Of a stretch of DNA of 64,000 bases, positions 1 through 11,122 are shown piece by piece; position 1 is the stretch's first letter, and every line of letters begins with the position of its first letter. The DNA lies in contig CM065328.1 of assembly GCA_033032175.1 (NCBI GenBank), positions 10,292,690-10,356,689 on the forward strand. The letters are read 5' to 3'. This DNA comes from Saturnia japonica. Its lineage: Eukaryota > Arthropoda > Insecta > Lepidoptera > Saturniidae. The notes beneath the pieces are model-generated. The model was not told where the DNA came from. It saw only the letters and a list, made by a program, of their open reading frames with translations, and did no database searches. Made by a program: the position numbers and the translations under genes.

Positions 1-49
1 AACTACTGCGTAGTAACAAACGCGCGCGGAGCCGCGGGATCACCGCTAG
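1..49 (+). mobile_element. Helitron-like 3' terminus (fragment cut by window edge)
   Basis: The segment ends in CTAG followed by T at 46-50. A short GC-rich hairpin (CGCGG with CCGCG around 23-37) lies about 10 nt before it. Hairpin plus CTAG next to a T is the classical Helitron 3' end. The same end type recurs at 4206, 9819, 31619 and 51254, and inverted at 7509, 9958, 24875, 32387 and 42965. The 5' part lies outside the window. Assignment rests on terminal structure only; no helicase coding is present. Confidence 0.4.
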
Positions 50-1285
50 TATATACTACAGTATTCATCAAAATCGGTTAAAATGTAAATTTCTATTCTA
101 CGATTTCTAATGTATTATTGACGATTCATATAGCCTCTCAATTATGGAATGATGTATTCTTCACGCCTTAAAAATTTTTATTTGAATCGGCTGAGAATTG
201 ATGAAAATGTAATTTTTGAAACATCTTTTTTTAACGATTTCTAAAAATGCAATTGAAAATTCTCATAGCCCATCTTACCTGGAATTCCCATGAAAAAAAT
301 TTCTTCAAATTCGGTAAAGAATTAACGAAAATACTTTTGAAGTGAAAACTTCTTTAGCATCGTTGTGATTTGAAAGTCGATGAAACGAAAAAGCGAAAGC
401 GACAGAAAAAAGATTGAATTTTATTACCTCGCAAAAAGGCACGAAACAAAAACTTTTTAGACTTTTATGACATTCTGTTACTCATTGATATTGTGTTAGG
501 TTATATTTACATTAATTGAAAATTATATTGTGAATAATGATTGTTTAAACTTGTATGTACATTTTCATAAACTTTCAATTAGTGTGTATTTAATCATTTT
601 CTGAAATTTAAAAAAAACATAGATGTGAAGGTTTCACTTCTACCACGTGTGAATTGCACACAATTTTTTTTACGATTTTTAAATGCAATATTCAAATTTC
701 ATATACCCTATCAATTAACCAATGACATACATAATCCGTGTACAAAATTTCATAAGAATCGGTCGAACGGATTTTGAGTTATATCCGCACGTACACACAG
801 ACATCCAGACAAACATTTTTTTAATATATTCGTGATAGGTTTTGTTCAAATATTATGCATTTCGATAAATTTGGACAAACAATTATCGGTAAAGACTTCA
901 AACTAAAGACAATTTTTAACAAAAACAAAAACTAACTTCAATGATCCCTTATCCAACGAAAAAAGAATCATCCAAATCGATCCACAAACAAAGAAGTTAC
1001 GACTGAACATTAAAAAACATTCGAATTGAGTAACCTCCAGTCTTTTGTTGAAATCGCTTAAAAACAGAAGAAGAATGTAGAAGTATACAGCTTCATGTCA
1101 TATGTACAATGTTACCTGAAATTGCAGCCAACACAATCAGAATTAGTAAGCTCGTTACTGTCGCATAGTTAGGGATTCCGTTTCTAGTGGAACCAGCTTT
1201 GTAACCATTATAATATATGGATAGTATAATTGCAGGAATAATAAATTAAGATGCAAGTGAATTTCGTAAGACTATTTAAATATTA
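50..1285. other. AT-rich noncoding stretch
   Basis: No convincing coding frame, RNA gene or terminal repeat is visible. Around 720-850 there is wording typical of Lepidopteran repeat tails (a phrase about an aatcggt core, then a cagacatccagac run), which suggests a decayed repeat. I cannot assign it to a family. Confidence 0.4.
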
Positions 1286-1585
1286 CTCGCGGTCGCCCAA
1301 TGATCGAAATTCGACCAGCGACTTTTTAATCATAGACTATTTTCTGTTTCACATTTGCAGTACGAACCTAAACAATGATTATTATATCACTTGCTGTCAC
1401 TTTTCATTGAGTGACAATGTCAATATTTTGAGGGTCTAAGTTCAATGGCACTGGACGAATTAGGATTCGCAGTTTTAATTTATTTTATTTTATATATTAG
1501 TAGCAGATATTATAGATTTATTTTAGCTTTCTGCACTCCTTCTCTATATAAACTTTAATCATGTCAAATCTGACAGTCTTCGTAC
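1286..1585 (-). repeat. Dispersed repeat, copy 1 (pair with 26003-26300)
   Basis: About 300 bp here matches 26003-26300 in the same orientation with many substitutions. Shared phrases include atagactattttctgttt, cacttgctgtcact, gagtgacaatgtcaatattt and tttctgcactccttct. The left edge reads ctcgcggtcgccc, against ctagcgatcgtcc in the other copy. This looks like a reverse-oriented Helitron-like CTAG end, hence the minus strand. The short open frame inside is not shared between copies, so I treat the segment as noncoding. Confidence 0.55.
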
Positions 1586-2323
1586 ACGCAATACGCTTAA
1601 AAAGGGGTAGAATGTTTTTGCTTCACGTATAAAAATAATGATAATTTAAGCTTTGGACTAATTTAAATCTCCTTTTTATACCTGTCTCATATAATTATAG
1701 CAGTGTGAACAATCATCTGTATTTTACTGTTCAAATAAACGGCAGTTGCGTCCAACACAATCGTGACCAATTAAGTTGTATCGCATTTCGGGATTATTCG
1801 TTGTATATCCAATAATTAGGGTTGCCAACCTTACTAGGAAATAAAGTATCTAATCTAAATATCGCAAATCTGGTGAAATAACTTCATAAATGCATTTTTT
1901 TTTATCAAACATGTCGTGAAATATGCATGTACGTCCGGTGCAATAATATCGTAAATATAACTTTTAAAATGACCCACTGAGAGCGTAAATGTTGTTAAGG
2001 TTTTGGCGGATTTTTGAAACCACTAGCGCGACAACGCTCTAATTAATCAATTGCTTGTGACCCCCTGCAAGGAGTGCTTGTGTGTAGGAGCAACAACGTC
2101 ATAAAGTTAATTAAGACAAATATTATAATTAATAGTTCTGACTCTTTGTTTTATTCTATTACCTTTAGCATGTTTTACTGCCTTTTATATTACAATTATG
2201 TCAATATTGTTCCAAAAATATGCTAAAAGAACCTGTAAACTGTTGTCACTACTTATTTTTGGTGAAATTCAGATTGAATATTATTTTTATATAATTATAA
2301 GTTATGAGTGTTATAAATTATAG

Positions 2324-3450
2324 AAGGACGAGATAAAAACCTAGTGCGGTTAGTTCAAATAAATAATCAAGACGACATAGATGAAAACAGTACAAAACCA
2401 AGTAAGTTTATATTTTTCATTCACTAATTAAAACTTTTATATATTCGTAATTATGAATGTTTCAAATGTTTTTGAATCTTCAAGCATCTATGGTGATGAA
2501 ACTCGGGTATTTTTATTTTCTATTTCATAATGTTTTTATTTGGTTTATGTTTATTGAAATTCTTTAAAACTTATTTTAGTTTATTACAGTTTTCTACGAT
2601 GGATTCTCACTTCTACATGACTTTTCTGGAACTGTTGGTAACCAATACATGCCAAAACCATTATCAAGTTCAGATAGTAATCCTAATGTTGGCGTATCTT
2701 CAAGCATCCCTAATGATCATACTAATGTATGGTATGTATTTTACGTACAATTATAGTTTACGTACGTACACGTATAGTGAGGCAGACATAATGAAAGAAG
2801 ATTGAAGAAGAAGACACGGTAATAGAAGCAGATTCCAAATATAGAGAGCCACTATTTAAGAGCAAAACAACATTTGTAGAGGTAGATTTAACTATAGCAG
2901 AAATGCATAGAAATTACAAAAAGAACCGTCTAGAAGAAAATAAGCAAGAAGTTCTTACGATGCTTATGCTAGAGTTTTCAATACAGAATTCAATATTTGT
3001 TTTATACTCCAAGCTATGATACCTGTCATGACTGTGAAGCCTATAAAAATGCATCTACTGCAGATATAACAAAATTAGAAGATTCTTATAAATTACACCT
3101 TGAGGAAAAAAGTTTATCCAGGATAGAAAAAATGTAAATCGGAGAATAATACTTATGTAATTATTTATGATTTAAAAGTTGTAATGCCATGTTCGATTTG
3201 AAAGTCATATGCTTTTTTCTACAAATCTAATTTAAATTGTTACAGTTTTACGGGAATAAGCTATGATTAAATTGTCATTCAGTCAGACGCCAAGAATCAA
3301 GAAACAACATGCTTCTTTTGGTACGAAGGCATAGGTAACCGAGGAGTCGTAGAAATTGGATAGTGCATATACAGCTTTTAAGAGATCTGGCTGAGAAAAG
3401 TCCTGATTGCGATGTGATATTTTATTCTGGTAATTGCTGCGAACAGTAAA
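2324..3450 (+). pseudogene. Relic of a multicopy, spliced arthropod gene family (transposase-like)
   Basis: Several short coding-like blocks lie in order on the plus strand. One at 2324-2400 is followed by a GTAAGT donor-like site at 2401. A second at about 2590-2727 is preceded by TTATTACAG. A third at 2809-3135 switches frame internally near 2960 and encodes a Cys pair, DTCHDCEAY, then KLEDSYKLHLEEK. A fourth at about 3247-3445 follows TTACAG and encodes TCFFWYEG, RGVVEIG and VIFYSGNCCEQ, with stops and a frameshift. The Cys-pair block followed by a YS-x-x-C-x-x-Q block resembles a family repeated in many arthropod genomes with a transposase-like core. That identification is from memory and uncertain. 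Stops and frameshifts make it a pseudogene. Confidence 0.4.
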
Positions 3451-4019
3451 ATAATAACTTAGTAAACTACCTTAGTGTGCAATGCTAATAATTATTTTGA
3501 CTGTGTTTTAATTAAAAATTTAATTGCATTGTTTCAGGTGTATGTTTTGCATGTAAAAAATTGTAACTAGTCTGATAGTTCCTCATTACTGTCTGATTAC
3601 GTACTTAAATGTAAGCAATTTCTAATAATTTTGTTAGATTATTATGAGCCATTTATTGTAACAATATTATTGGTTATTGTTACGCGCCGAAAAAGTTTAT
3701 GTAAGTTATATTTAAAAAATAAAGAATGTTGATTTTCTGTTTAGTTTAGCCTTTATGACGTTATTGTACAGAAAAATTTACTTTTAATTTATTTTTCTGA
3801 GCAACAAAGTCATAAAAGTTAGTATCATGATTGTAAACATTAAAAAATTGCTATTTATATTATATTTTTATTTCCGAAACAAACATAATTTTAAAATATA
3901 GATCATAAACAATAATTTGATCATCGAAACATTGCAGTAATATAAATACCTTTCGTTCTAATCAAGAAGTCATTTTTAAATTGCTCTAAACGTCATTTTA
4001 TTACTTACTTCGTTATTGC
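3451..4019. other. Noncoding AT-rich stretch
   Basis: Very AT-rich sequence without a credible frame, RNA gene or repeat terminus that I can recognise. Confidence 0.4.
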
Positions 4020-4209
4020 ACCGGATGTGCGATACATATAAAAGGAAACCGTGACTGAATGAATGATCTATCAACACTTATAGTCATTATGATGTAGGCA
4101 CCCGTAAGAACGGATTTTTGAAAATTCAACCCCTAAATGGATGTAACGGGGTGTCAAAACTTCTATGGAAATCATATCTAACGCGGGTGAAACCGTGAGA
4201 CATAGCTAG
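4020..4209 (+). mobile_element. Helitron-like element, 3' part
   Basis: The segment ends in CTAG at 4206-4209, followed by T, with an imperfect hairpin (CGCGG and CCGTG) just upstream. The body (accgtgactgaatgaatga, then aacccctaaatgg and tatggaaatca) resembles 52320-52570, so both belong to one dispersed family. No coding capacity. The 5' limit is uncertain. Confidence 0.45.
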
Positions 4210-4228
4210 TACTACTACTACTACTACT
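4210..4228. repeat. (TAC)n microsatellite
   Basis: About six perfect TAC units follow directly on the CTAG terminus of the upstream Helitron-like element. Helitron-like ends abutting microsatellites are a known pattern in Lepidoptera. Confidence 0.8.
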
Positions 4229-5187
4229 AGTCCGACTACTATCATTATACAATTTGTGCTGCCCTTGTCGGTGGAGTGATCTCCAGCTCCCCCTACTCTC
4301 TGTCTTCCTCTTCACATCGTGGTATGACGCGACACCTACGTATTCCTTCACTTGTTGAATGTATGATGTCCTTCTTGATATTTCTTTTCCTTCTATTAAT
4401 ATTTTTAATAGGTTGTCGTGTCGAATCAAATACCCCACCAAATTTCCCCTCCTATTTTTAATGATATCTAGTAATATCCACCTCTCTTTTATCATGTTCA
4501 ATATCTCTTCATTCGTTTTTTGTTTCCATCTAACTAATTTTGTGCAAGCTCCTCCTCCCGTTGAATATTATAATTAAAAATAAAATATAGTATGTGAAAC
4601 TACAATATTTTGACTGAATAAAAAAAATAACCATAAAACAGAACGCAGGCCACAGTCGACAGAAAGCCACAGAAAGAAAATTCTTTGTAACTGAAACGAT
4701 TAGAGAGATGCTTGATTTTGAATTTTCTTCTTTTACACGATTACTTTCAGATTTAATATTTTCAGATTCATCTCATCAATTAATAACAAACGTTTCAGGC
4801 GGAAGTAGGAAAGAAAATACGGATATAGTATTTCTGTTTGTACATGTATTTTTTAATGAGAGGCATACTACACTACACTCATGGACATATTTAAAGGAAT
4901 GCAAAAAATGGGAAAATTAATGTAAAAAAACAGACTTATTTGTACGTTGTAATCTTTTCGAACTCGCTGAATAGTCAATTAATTATATTAACATGTTTAA
5001 AAACAAAAATCTGACTAAACGAAAAAAAAATTAAACAGTAATCCCAGTAATTTCATTGTTAGGAATGATTGACCTAACGTAATGTGATAATTGAATATTG
5101 TTCTAATGACTATTGGTGACACAATCATTTAGTATTGCCCCTTCTCGGTGTCCAATCTGCCTGCGTCCGTCTGGGCATACTTTTTAT

Positions 5188-5930
5188 TTAATTGTCGATG
5201 AAACTTTGTAGCATTAGGTTCCATTTTTCAACCAATTCAGTTTTGAGGACCCTTAGGTTAGCTGATGCTGGATTTCTTTGTTTATTTTGTTTTCCCATTT
5301 TATCCCAAACATATTCTATCGGATTTAGGTCTGGAGAGTATGTTGGTCACAAAAAAACTTGGATTCGAACCTCAGTAATGTACTCTGATACTACCGCCGC
5401 AGCGTGAGAACGAGCATTATCGTGCATTAAATGAAAATTACCCGTTTTCTACGATGTGCAGTCTCGTACGTGCTTCTAAGCAAATGTCACCCCTTACCAA
5501 TACTGACTCTCCAACATAAGGCTCGACCAACAATGTTACACTCAGCGTATCATTCTCCAGGTCATCCCCATACTTTAACCCTTCCAACATCTGACTTAAA
5601 ACATAATCTGGACTCTTTAGAAAAGAGTACTTTTCCCCAAGCACCATCATCCCAATTTCGGTGCGAACAAGTAAAGTTGAATCGAAGTTGAGTTGAAGTG
5701 AGTTGAAGTTGAGTTGAGTCGAACTTCCTGCAGCTTGTTTCGTATCTCGGAAGAAGTCGAAGCGCGGTTCCTGAGTACACTGCTTACAATAAATCTGTGG
5801 TCCCTCTCTGTTGTTACTTTTTTGCGACCTTGTCCTTTACGTCTTGTATATTCTCCAGTCTACCGGTATTGTTTAACATTGCGAAAAATCACAAACTTGG
5901 ACACTTATAATTTTTGTTGAGCCACTTCAT
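5188..5930 (-). pseudogene. Tc1/mariner-type transposase relic
   Basis: Read on the minus strand, the segment carries a degraded Tc1-like transposase in order. An N-terminal DNA-binding part (TGEYTRRKGQGRKK, then VSSVLRNRAST) lies at about 5740-5925. A catalytic block follows with VLFSKESRL and SDVGRVKVW. After that come ICLEARTRLH, LMHDNARSH and PDLNPIEYVWDKMG, ending at a TAA at 5188-5190. In Tc1-like enzymes the first catalytic Asp normally lies in an FSDES-type motif; here it reads FSKES, so it is lost. The second Asp (HDNA) and the Glu (NPIE) remain. Frameshifts, stops and an apparent deletion before LMHDNA confirm a dead copy. Confidence 0.8.
5672..5722. repeat. Short GTTGA-rich tandem repeat
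   Basis: Imperfect repetition of gagttgaa/gaagttgagtt units inside the Tc1 relic. It probably arose by slippage after inactivation, since it breaks the transposase frame. Confidence 0.55.
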
Positions 5931-6164
5931 TGTGAGTGGAACTATTTTCAAATAAAGTTACGTCTTTAGACACCTGAGCAACGCAGAGATCCAGCATTAT
6001 CACTCAAACCTATCAAATGAAGTTTCTTTAATTCAATAATAACAATTTTTTACCAAAAAAAAAAACAGAAATAATGTTACATTTGTCAAAAACAACAAAA
6101 ACCTGCATAATTTCATACACTGGGTATCAAAGAAATTAACAGATAGCAAAAAAAAACATTCAAA

Positions 6165-6515
6165 GTCTTCTTCTTCTTCTTCGTAACTTGGCAACCAGAC
6201 TTCTTTAATGAAGAACATTACTGCTATTATCGAGTGAATTTTAGTGTGATGTGTTATGACGATTCAGTATCCTAAAAAGATGTTGAATCCTTTATTAGAA
6301 CTTTCTAGGAAGATTTTGTGGGAACTCAGAATGAATGCTTTCAGCTTATACATATTTATAATCCACCTCACTTATGCACAAAAACCAAACTATATCACGC
6401 AAAACGCCACCAATATTACATAATATAGGGTCAAAAACCTAAGTAAATGAATTAAAAACCACAACATGCCACTTCAAGATCCCGCCAAAAACGTCTCAAT
6501 TGAAAGTCGTAAGTA
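6165..6515. repeat. Dispersed repeat, third copy of part of the A1/B1 block
   Basis: About 350 bp matches 33425-33775 and 44000-44335. Shared phrases include cttggcaac, ttagaactttctagg, tataatccac, tatcacgcaaaac, tacataatatagggtcaaaa and cacttcaagatccc. It is more diverged than those two are from each other, so it is an independent older copy of a repeat later caught in the duplicated block. No coding potential. Confidence 0.7.
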
Positions 6516-7508
6516 AAATTCTATTCAAAATCTTCTTTTTTCAAATTACATAATACTGGTATACATGGCTAATATGAAACAAGAAAATATTTTCTGTTAT
6601 TCGACCTTTTTATTGCCTCCATCTAAATAATAATATGTCCATGATTTTATAAATTATATTTAAATGCCCAGAAAAGCGGCGTGCTGGTGCACGCCAGTTT
6701 AACAAAAATAACGTCAAAGCATAGATTAATATCGAATTCGAAATTCAATGCGTTCAAAAATCTGAGTGGCGCAAACTAAAATACTTTCATTTAGTGACAA
6801 CAGATGGCACTGAACATATGTTATTTTCTGAATCGCGCTGTCAAGATTCTCTTCTCATTTATATACGTCCCTCAGTTTTGCCTATTTTTAATTTTATTGT
6901 TTGAAAAATTTATGTATAATTTGTATTTTTTGAATAGCTTTAATAGCTTTAATAATAATAAAAGGACAATAGCCATGGGCGTAGTGAACTAGGGATGTGA
7001 ATTTCTAAAAGAAAAACGATTATGTTTTTAAAAATAATAAAATAGATTAATTAAAAATCGATTTTTTCATATTTTCTTGAGAAATTTAATTAAAACCTGA
7101 AATATTTAGAATCATAACCTTCATAATCAATTTAAATTAACATATGTCAATAAAAAGACAAAAAATATTGTTAATAACGGAGAATGCCCATTCTTGTAAC
7201 AAATTTTGTTGTATAGTAAGTTTGAATATAAACTAAAGAATGTTTTTTTTTTTCATATTATTTTACGACCTTTTATCCTCGGAATTTGGTTTTCAAAGTA
7301 GGAATATTCTTTAAACTATTAGAGGTGTTATATTAGGATGATATTTTGGTATTCCTAATATGGAATATATTAGTTATCTCGTATTAGGTTCCCGTACCTA
7401 TTATTTGGTATTAGTCAAATAATAGTCACCTATTCAATATTCGCTATTCGCTACCTATTTGAATCCAATACTGACATTAGTGATTAAATTTTCTTTCGTA
7501 TTTATAAA
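6516..7508. other. Noncoding AT-rich stretch
   Basis: No supported gene. It includes a low-complexity tract around 7310-7450 rich in tattagg and tattcc words. The short frame at 6804-6992 has no recognisable features. Confidence 0.4.
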
Positions 7509-7733
7509 CTAGCTGTGCCTGCGGCTTCGCTCACGTAGACTACAGAATGCCCGTGCGAATCTTGCTCCCCCGCTCACGGCTATTTTAAAGACAATAATGC
7601 TTATTGCAGGTGTCCTTTAAAAGATAGACGTATATTCTTTTAATACTTACAATTAATTAGTACGTTTCTTATAGTTTACTCAGCGTAAGCCATTTTAAGC
7701 GCCCGAATTGATTCGCCGTTACCAGTTGTTTTT

Positions 7734-8442
7734 GGAACGAAGTTCCATAGGGGGCGTTGCGGAGGAGTACTCCTCTAGCCGGCAAAAAACGTTCGTAACG
7801 AAAGATTATTTTTGGAACGTTAGAGTAATATAGTTTCAATAATCTTAAAAATATGCTCGTAGCCTAGCGATCGTAAGCGTTCACTGCTTTAGCCGAAGAC
7901 CTACGTTCGAATCCTCTCCTCGAACGTTTTTTTTTTAATCTTTACTTCGGACTTCATTTAGTACTGAGGTAACTTAATTCGAAAATTTATAACATAGAAG
8001 TCTTAGTATTAATATATTTTTTTAATTTAATTTTTTTATTTGCTGAACATAGAATAACTTTTTTGTTTATAAACCAATTTGGATTATTCTTTTTTTTGTT
8101 GGATAGCGGATATCTCAAGGGCGGTGCCATTTTAATTTCATTGACATTGAATCTTCAACTTCGAAGATACACAAGGGATCTCTTCAAAACCATAGAGTTT
8201 ATGTATAGTCTATGTATCGTTGCTATACAGTGTGTAATGTATAGTCTACCTGATGAATGTTATTATTATTCATGTAAATAGCTGTTTCTTTGTATATTAT
8301 TATTATATATTTTTATAACTAAAAATTTAATTTTTTATTTTATTTTGTATAGTAGTTTTTTTAATTTTTATCATAGAACTTGAAATTAATATTTTATACT
8401 ATGGAACTTCGTTCCTATCTGGTGTCCCACGACACCACACGG
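7734..8442. mobile_element. Insertion with inverted GGAACGAAGTTCC motifs, nested in a Helitron-like element
   Basis: The block starts ggaacgaagttccata and carries the inverse tatggaacttcgttcc near 8400-8415, about 670 bp away. A perfect short hairpin (ggtgtc, gacacc) sits near its right edge. The flanks both carry a gttttt-type run, a possible target duplication. A related left end occurs at about 50,493 (ggaacaaagttctat). It contains a tRNA-like head (7856-7922). No protein is encoded. The class (MITE or SINE composite) is uncertain. Confidence 0.5.
7856..7922 (+). repeat. tRNA-like SINE head
   Basis: The stretch contains an A-box-like agcctagcgatcg followed about 35 nt later by a B-box-like cgttcgaatcc, the spacing of an internal RNA polymerase III promoter. 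It is followed by a T run. It sits inside a repeat and does not fold obviously into an intact cloverleaf, so I call it a tRNA-derived SINE head, not a tRNA gene. Confidence 0.45.
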
Positions 8443-8702
8443 TTTTTATTTATTTATGCGGAACCCTAATTCTTTCTCTAAAATAAAGGTAGCCTAAGTC
8501 ACTTCCTATAAAATCTGCTATCTACCAGTGAAAATCCCGTCGAATTCTTTCTAACCATTTCGGAGATTACCCGGAAAAAACAGACATACAAGAATTTTAA
8601 AAATGGCTTTCCTAAAAATCCTATATACTTTCATATACATTTAAAGAAAAAACTGTTATTTTAACATTACAAACAGACACTTCAATTTTATTAATTGTCT
8701 AT

Positions 8703-9180
8703 ATTACGGACTGTCGTTAACGTCAAAATCTTTGGTAAGTATATTAAAATATATTATGTTAAAAAATATAACTGTCTTGTACTACAGTTATAGATTTTTA
8801 TATAAGTCCATTAAAAACGTCAATCGATTGATTTTTTACTTCATTCTAAACACAAAATAATAAATATTTACATTTGGAATTCTCAAAAATATATAGATAC
8901 GATAAAATGTATGCAATCGCAGCTAGATATTCGTTAAAAACGGTGCCTAATATAGTGCTTCTGTTCTCATTGCTTGCTTACTGTGCTACCAACCCATGCA
9001 GTTTCCTACGAAGCACGACGTGTATATTGATGTCTTGACTCGCCGCGCAGTTTGTGAATCGCGTGCCTATTATTTGGTAATCTATTAATCTGTATTCGTG
9101 GATCATAATATATTAGTCCGTGGCGCGTATTATATATAATCCCTGTACCTAATACGAATATATTAGTTACACCTCTATTA
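8703..9180. other. Noncoding stretch sharing sequence with 22787-22850
   Basis: The first 70 bp (actgtcgttaacgtcaaaat and following) recur after the Helitron-like fragment at 22,786. The Helitron therefore sits in the same larger repeat in both places. No gene is seen in the rest. Confidence 0.5.
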
Positions 9181-9822
9181 TCTATACTATATATTATATG
9201 TATACTAATATAACAAAGCGGAAGTGTTATTATGTTTGTTTAAATAAGCTAATCTCTGAAACTACCAGTTTGATTTAAAAAATTTTTTTTGTATACGATA
9301 GCCTGATTCACATGGAATAGTATAGCCTATTTAGCATCAAGGTAAACGTCAAAGTAAGTCGGAACGCGAAGCTCTCCCGAACTGCTTTATCCGCGTGCGC
9401 TGTGATAATTTTTAGTTGTACGTAAATACATGTTGTATAATAATATTGGGCTTTAGTACATCTTTAAAATAGTCCGCAATAGCATATGCCTTTAACTTAT
9501 GCATAACCCACAATAAGCTATTATATAACAAACAATGGTTTAACATTAAAAAGTTATTTAAGATCATTATTCTAAACATGGTATATTAATCCTTACGAAC
9601 AAGAGTTACTTCATCTTAAAGACAATTTTATGAAGTTAAATTTTGCTTTTTTTTCATGTTAGTTGGATACATATAAACTATGGACTATCCTAAAGGAGAT
9701 AATGAAAAATAGAAATAATTTGTACTTGTGGGAAGAACAATTATGACAGGATACACGGGTGCGTTGGCGTTGCGGTGTTTGTTGTATAAAATTAACACGG
9801 GTGAAACCGTAGGGCCGAGCTA
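9181..9822 (+). mobile_element. Helitron-like element (family 1)
   Basis: It begins with TCTATACTATAT after an A (9180-9181) and ends in CTAG at 9819-9822 with a hairpin (ACGG, CCGT) just upstream. These are the TC start and CTAG end expected of Helitrons. The interior (aatctctgaaactaccagt, cttatgcataacccac) recurs in other copies near 29,700-30,240 and 53,580-53,790. About 640 bp, noncoding, non-autonomous. Confidence 0.55.
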
Positions 9823-9957
9823 GAAATTATTATACACTGCGTAAATAAAAAGCAACGCATTATTTAATTATAAATAACGATATATTTTATGGGTGATATT
9901 TAAGGGCGATTGAAGTTTTTGATGTGATCTTTTTATCTTTTTAACTATTATTTTGAA

Positions 9958-10270
9958 CTAGCTGACCCGCACAACTTCTTCTGCGTCAACTAAGAGGGTT
10001 AGAAAGAGTGGGCCATACATACCTATAATACAATTCTAAAGGAGCTGAAACTTTCTTTAATTTGCTGCGGAGTTATTTTAATACTGTGATATCTCCTAAG
10101 ATATTTATTGAAATCAATTGATGTTAAGGACATTTTTGTTCAAAATTAAATACTTGTGATGAATATTGTATTTATTTCAATAAGAATTAATACCTTTTTA
10201 AAGAAACATTTTCGCAAATAATGAATTATTTTAGAACAAATTTTATTACCATAAAAAAGGTTATATTGAG
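9958..10270 (-). mobile_element. Helitron-like element (family 1), 5'-truncated
   Basis: The plus strand starts actagctgacccgcacaact, the inverse of a hairpin plus CTAG end. The following 300 bp is the reverse complement of the last part of the copy at 29,667-30,362 (for example ctgcggagttattttaa). No TC-type start is visible on the far side, so this copy is truncated. Confidence 0.5.
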
Positions 10271-10535
10271 TCAAACATAAACGATAGCCAAATCGTCGCC
10301 TCGGTGCTTATTTGTTCAATCCACCATTGGTTACATTTTATAGGAGAAGGTTTTTTTACTCTAATTTGAAAACAAAGCTTTATTTTAAAGGTTCTTGAAA
10401 TTATCATAATACACGAGTGTTACATGAATCAATAATTATAATTCTTATATACTGATGAAAATTACATTGCATGCACAATTGTAATAACGAACGTAGAGTT
10501 TGAGCATTACGTTACTGGAGATGGCACAAAGTGGT
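10271..10535. other. Left flank of BEL-1, with one BEL-1 target-site duplicate
   Basis: Noncoding. The 17-mer gtgcttatttgttcaat at 10304-10320 also forms the terminal inverted repeat of the MITE candidate at 21492-21909. The last five bases, gtggt (10531-10535), are the left target-site duplicate of BEL-1; its partner is at 21473-21477. Confidence 0.6.
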
Positions 10536-11047
10536 TAAAATGAGCCGCGTGCGGACGGAGCCGGCGGCCTATTATACAATGTGCTACGTCAATCTATACA
10601 GAGCGGGACCGCGCACCGAGGGCGCGAACGCGACGGAACCGATTCCCTCGTACTCTGTATATAACCGACGGCGGATAACACGCTACGGTAACCAGCTGTC
10701 TGGAAACCAGTGCGTGCGAGCCCCTCTCACTACGTGCGACCAACCCTGTTCACACCCGAAACTACTAGGCGTGAAGAGGGCGAAACATCAAGGTACACAC
10801 ACGCAGTGAGGTGCCTGCTGGTAGGCGCGGCGATGACGTAGCACGGAGCGGAATGGACTGGGTCGCTGGCGGGTTGAACTTAGTGAAGATGCGAAGAAAT
10901 GACACACAGGCACCACAATAAAATTTGCTGTATTCTTCAAGACAATACACTTTCTTAATACTATATCTTCTGGGTACGGTTTCTTCCAGTTTCTTGAGTC
11001 TTGAGTCTTGATTCTTCAGTTTGTGGTACCCTGTGTGCGCTTGTTGG

Positions 11048-11048
<1 letters not shown>
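10536..11048 (-). repeat. BEL-1 3' LTR, distal part
   Basis: Matches 20300-20811 almost perfectly, with scattered substitutions and one extra base in ccctgtgtgcgc compared with cccgtgtgcgc. It is broken after gcttgttggc (11039-11048), the target-site duplicate of J1. The open frame of about 90 codons here exists in both LTRs only because the LTRs are near-identical. Confidence 0.93.
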
Positions 11049-11110
<62 letters not shown>

Positions 11111-11122
11111 TTTTTTTTTTTT
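11049..11122 (-). repeat. Poly(A) tail of J1 (poly(T) on plus strand)
   Basis: An uninterrupted run of 61 T (11049-11109), then G and 12 T. Read on the minus strand it is the 3' poly(A) tail. Such tails shorten with age, so the length favours a recent insertion. Assembly or read error in the run length is possible. Confidence 0.9.

Larger units (their letters stand above)
7509..8702 (-). mobile_element. Helitron-like element (family 2), split by a nested insertion
   Basis: The plus strand begins actagctgtgcctgcggctt at 7508. Read in reverse, this is a CTAG 3' end preceded by a hairpin. The other end near 8690-8702 (ttcaattttattaattgt) matches the 5' ends of copies at 24875-25353 and 29113-29631. 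The internal phrase cgcccgaattgattc is interrupted at about 7733 by a foreign segment and resumes at about 8443 with gcggaaccctaatt, as in the uninterrupted copy at 29113-29631. Noncoding. Family assignment is by terminal motif. Confidence 0.55.

Noticed and set aside
2530..2805. 91-codon frame
   Set aside because: The recognisable exon-like content of this stretch is in another frame; this one reads hydrophobic noise across intron-like DNA.
10531..10809. About 90-codon frame repeated at 20304-20573
   Set aside because: It lies within the BEL-1 LTRs; identity reflects the LTR pair, not protein conservation. It has no recognisable domain.
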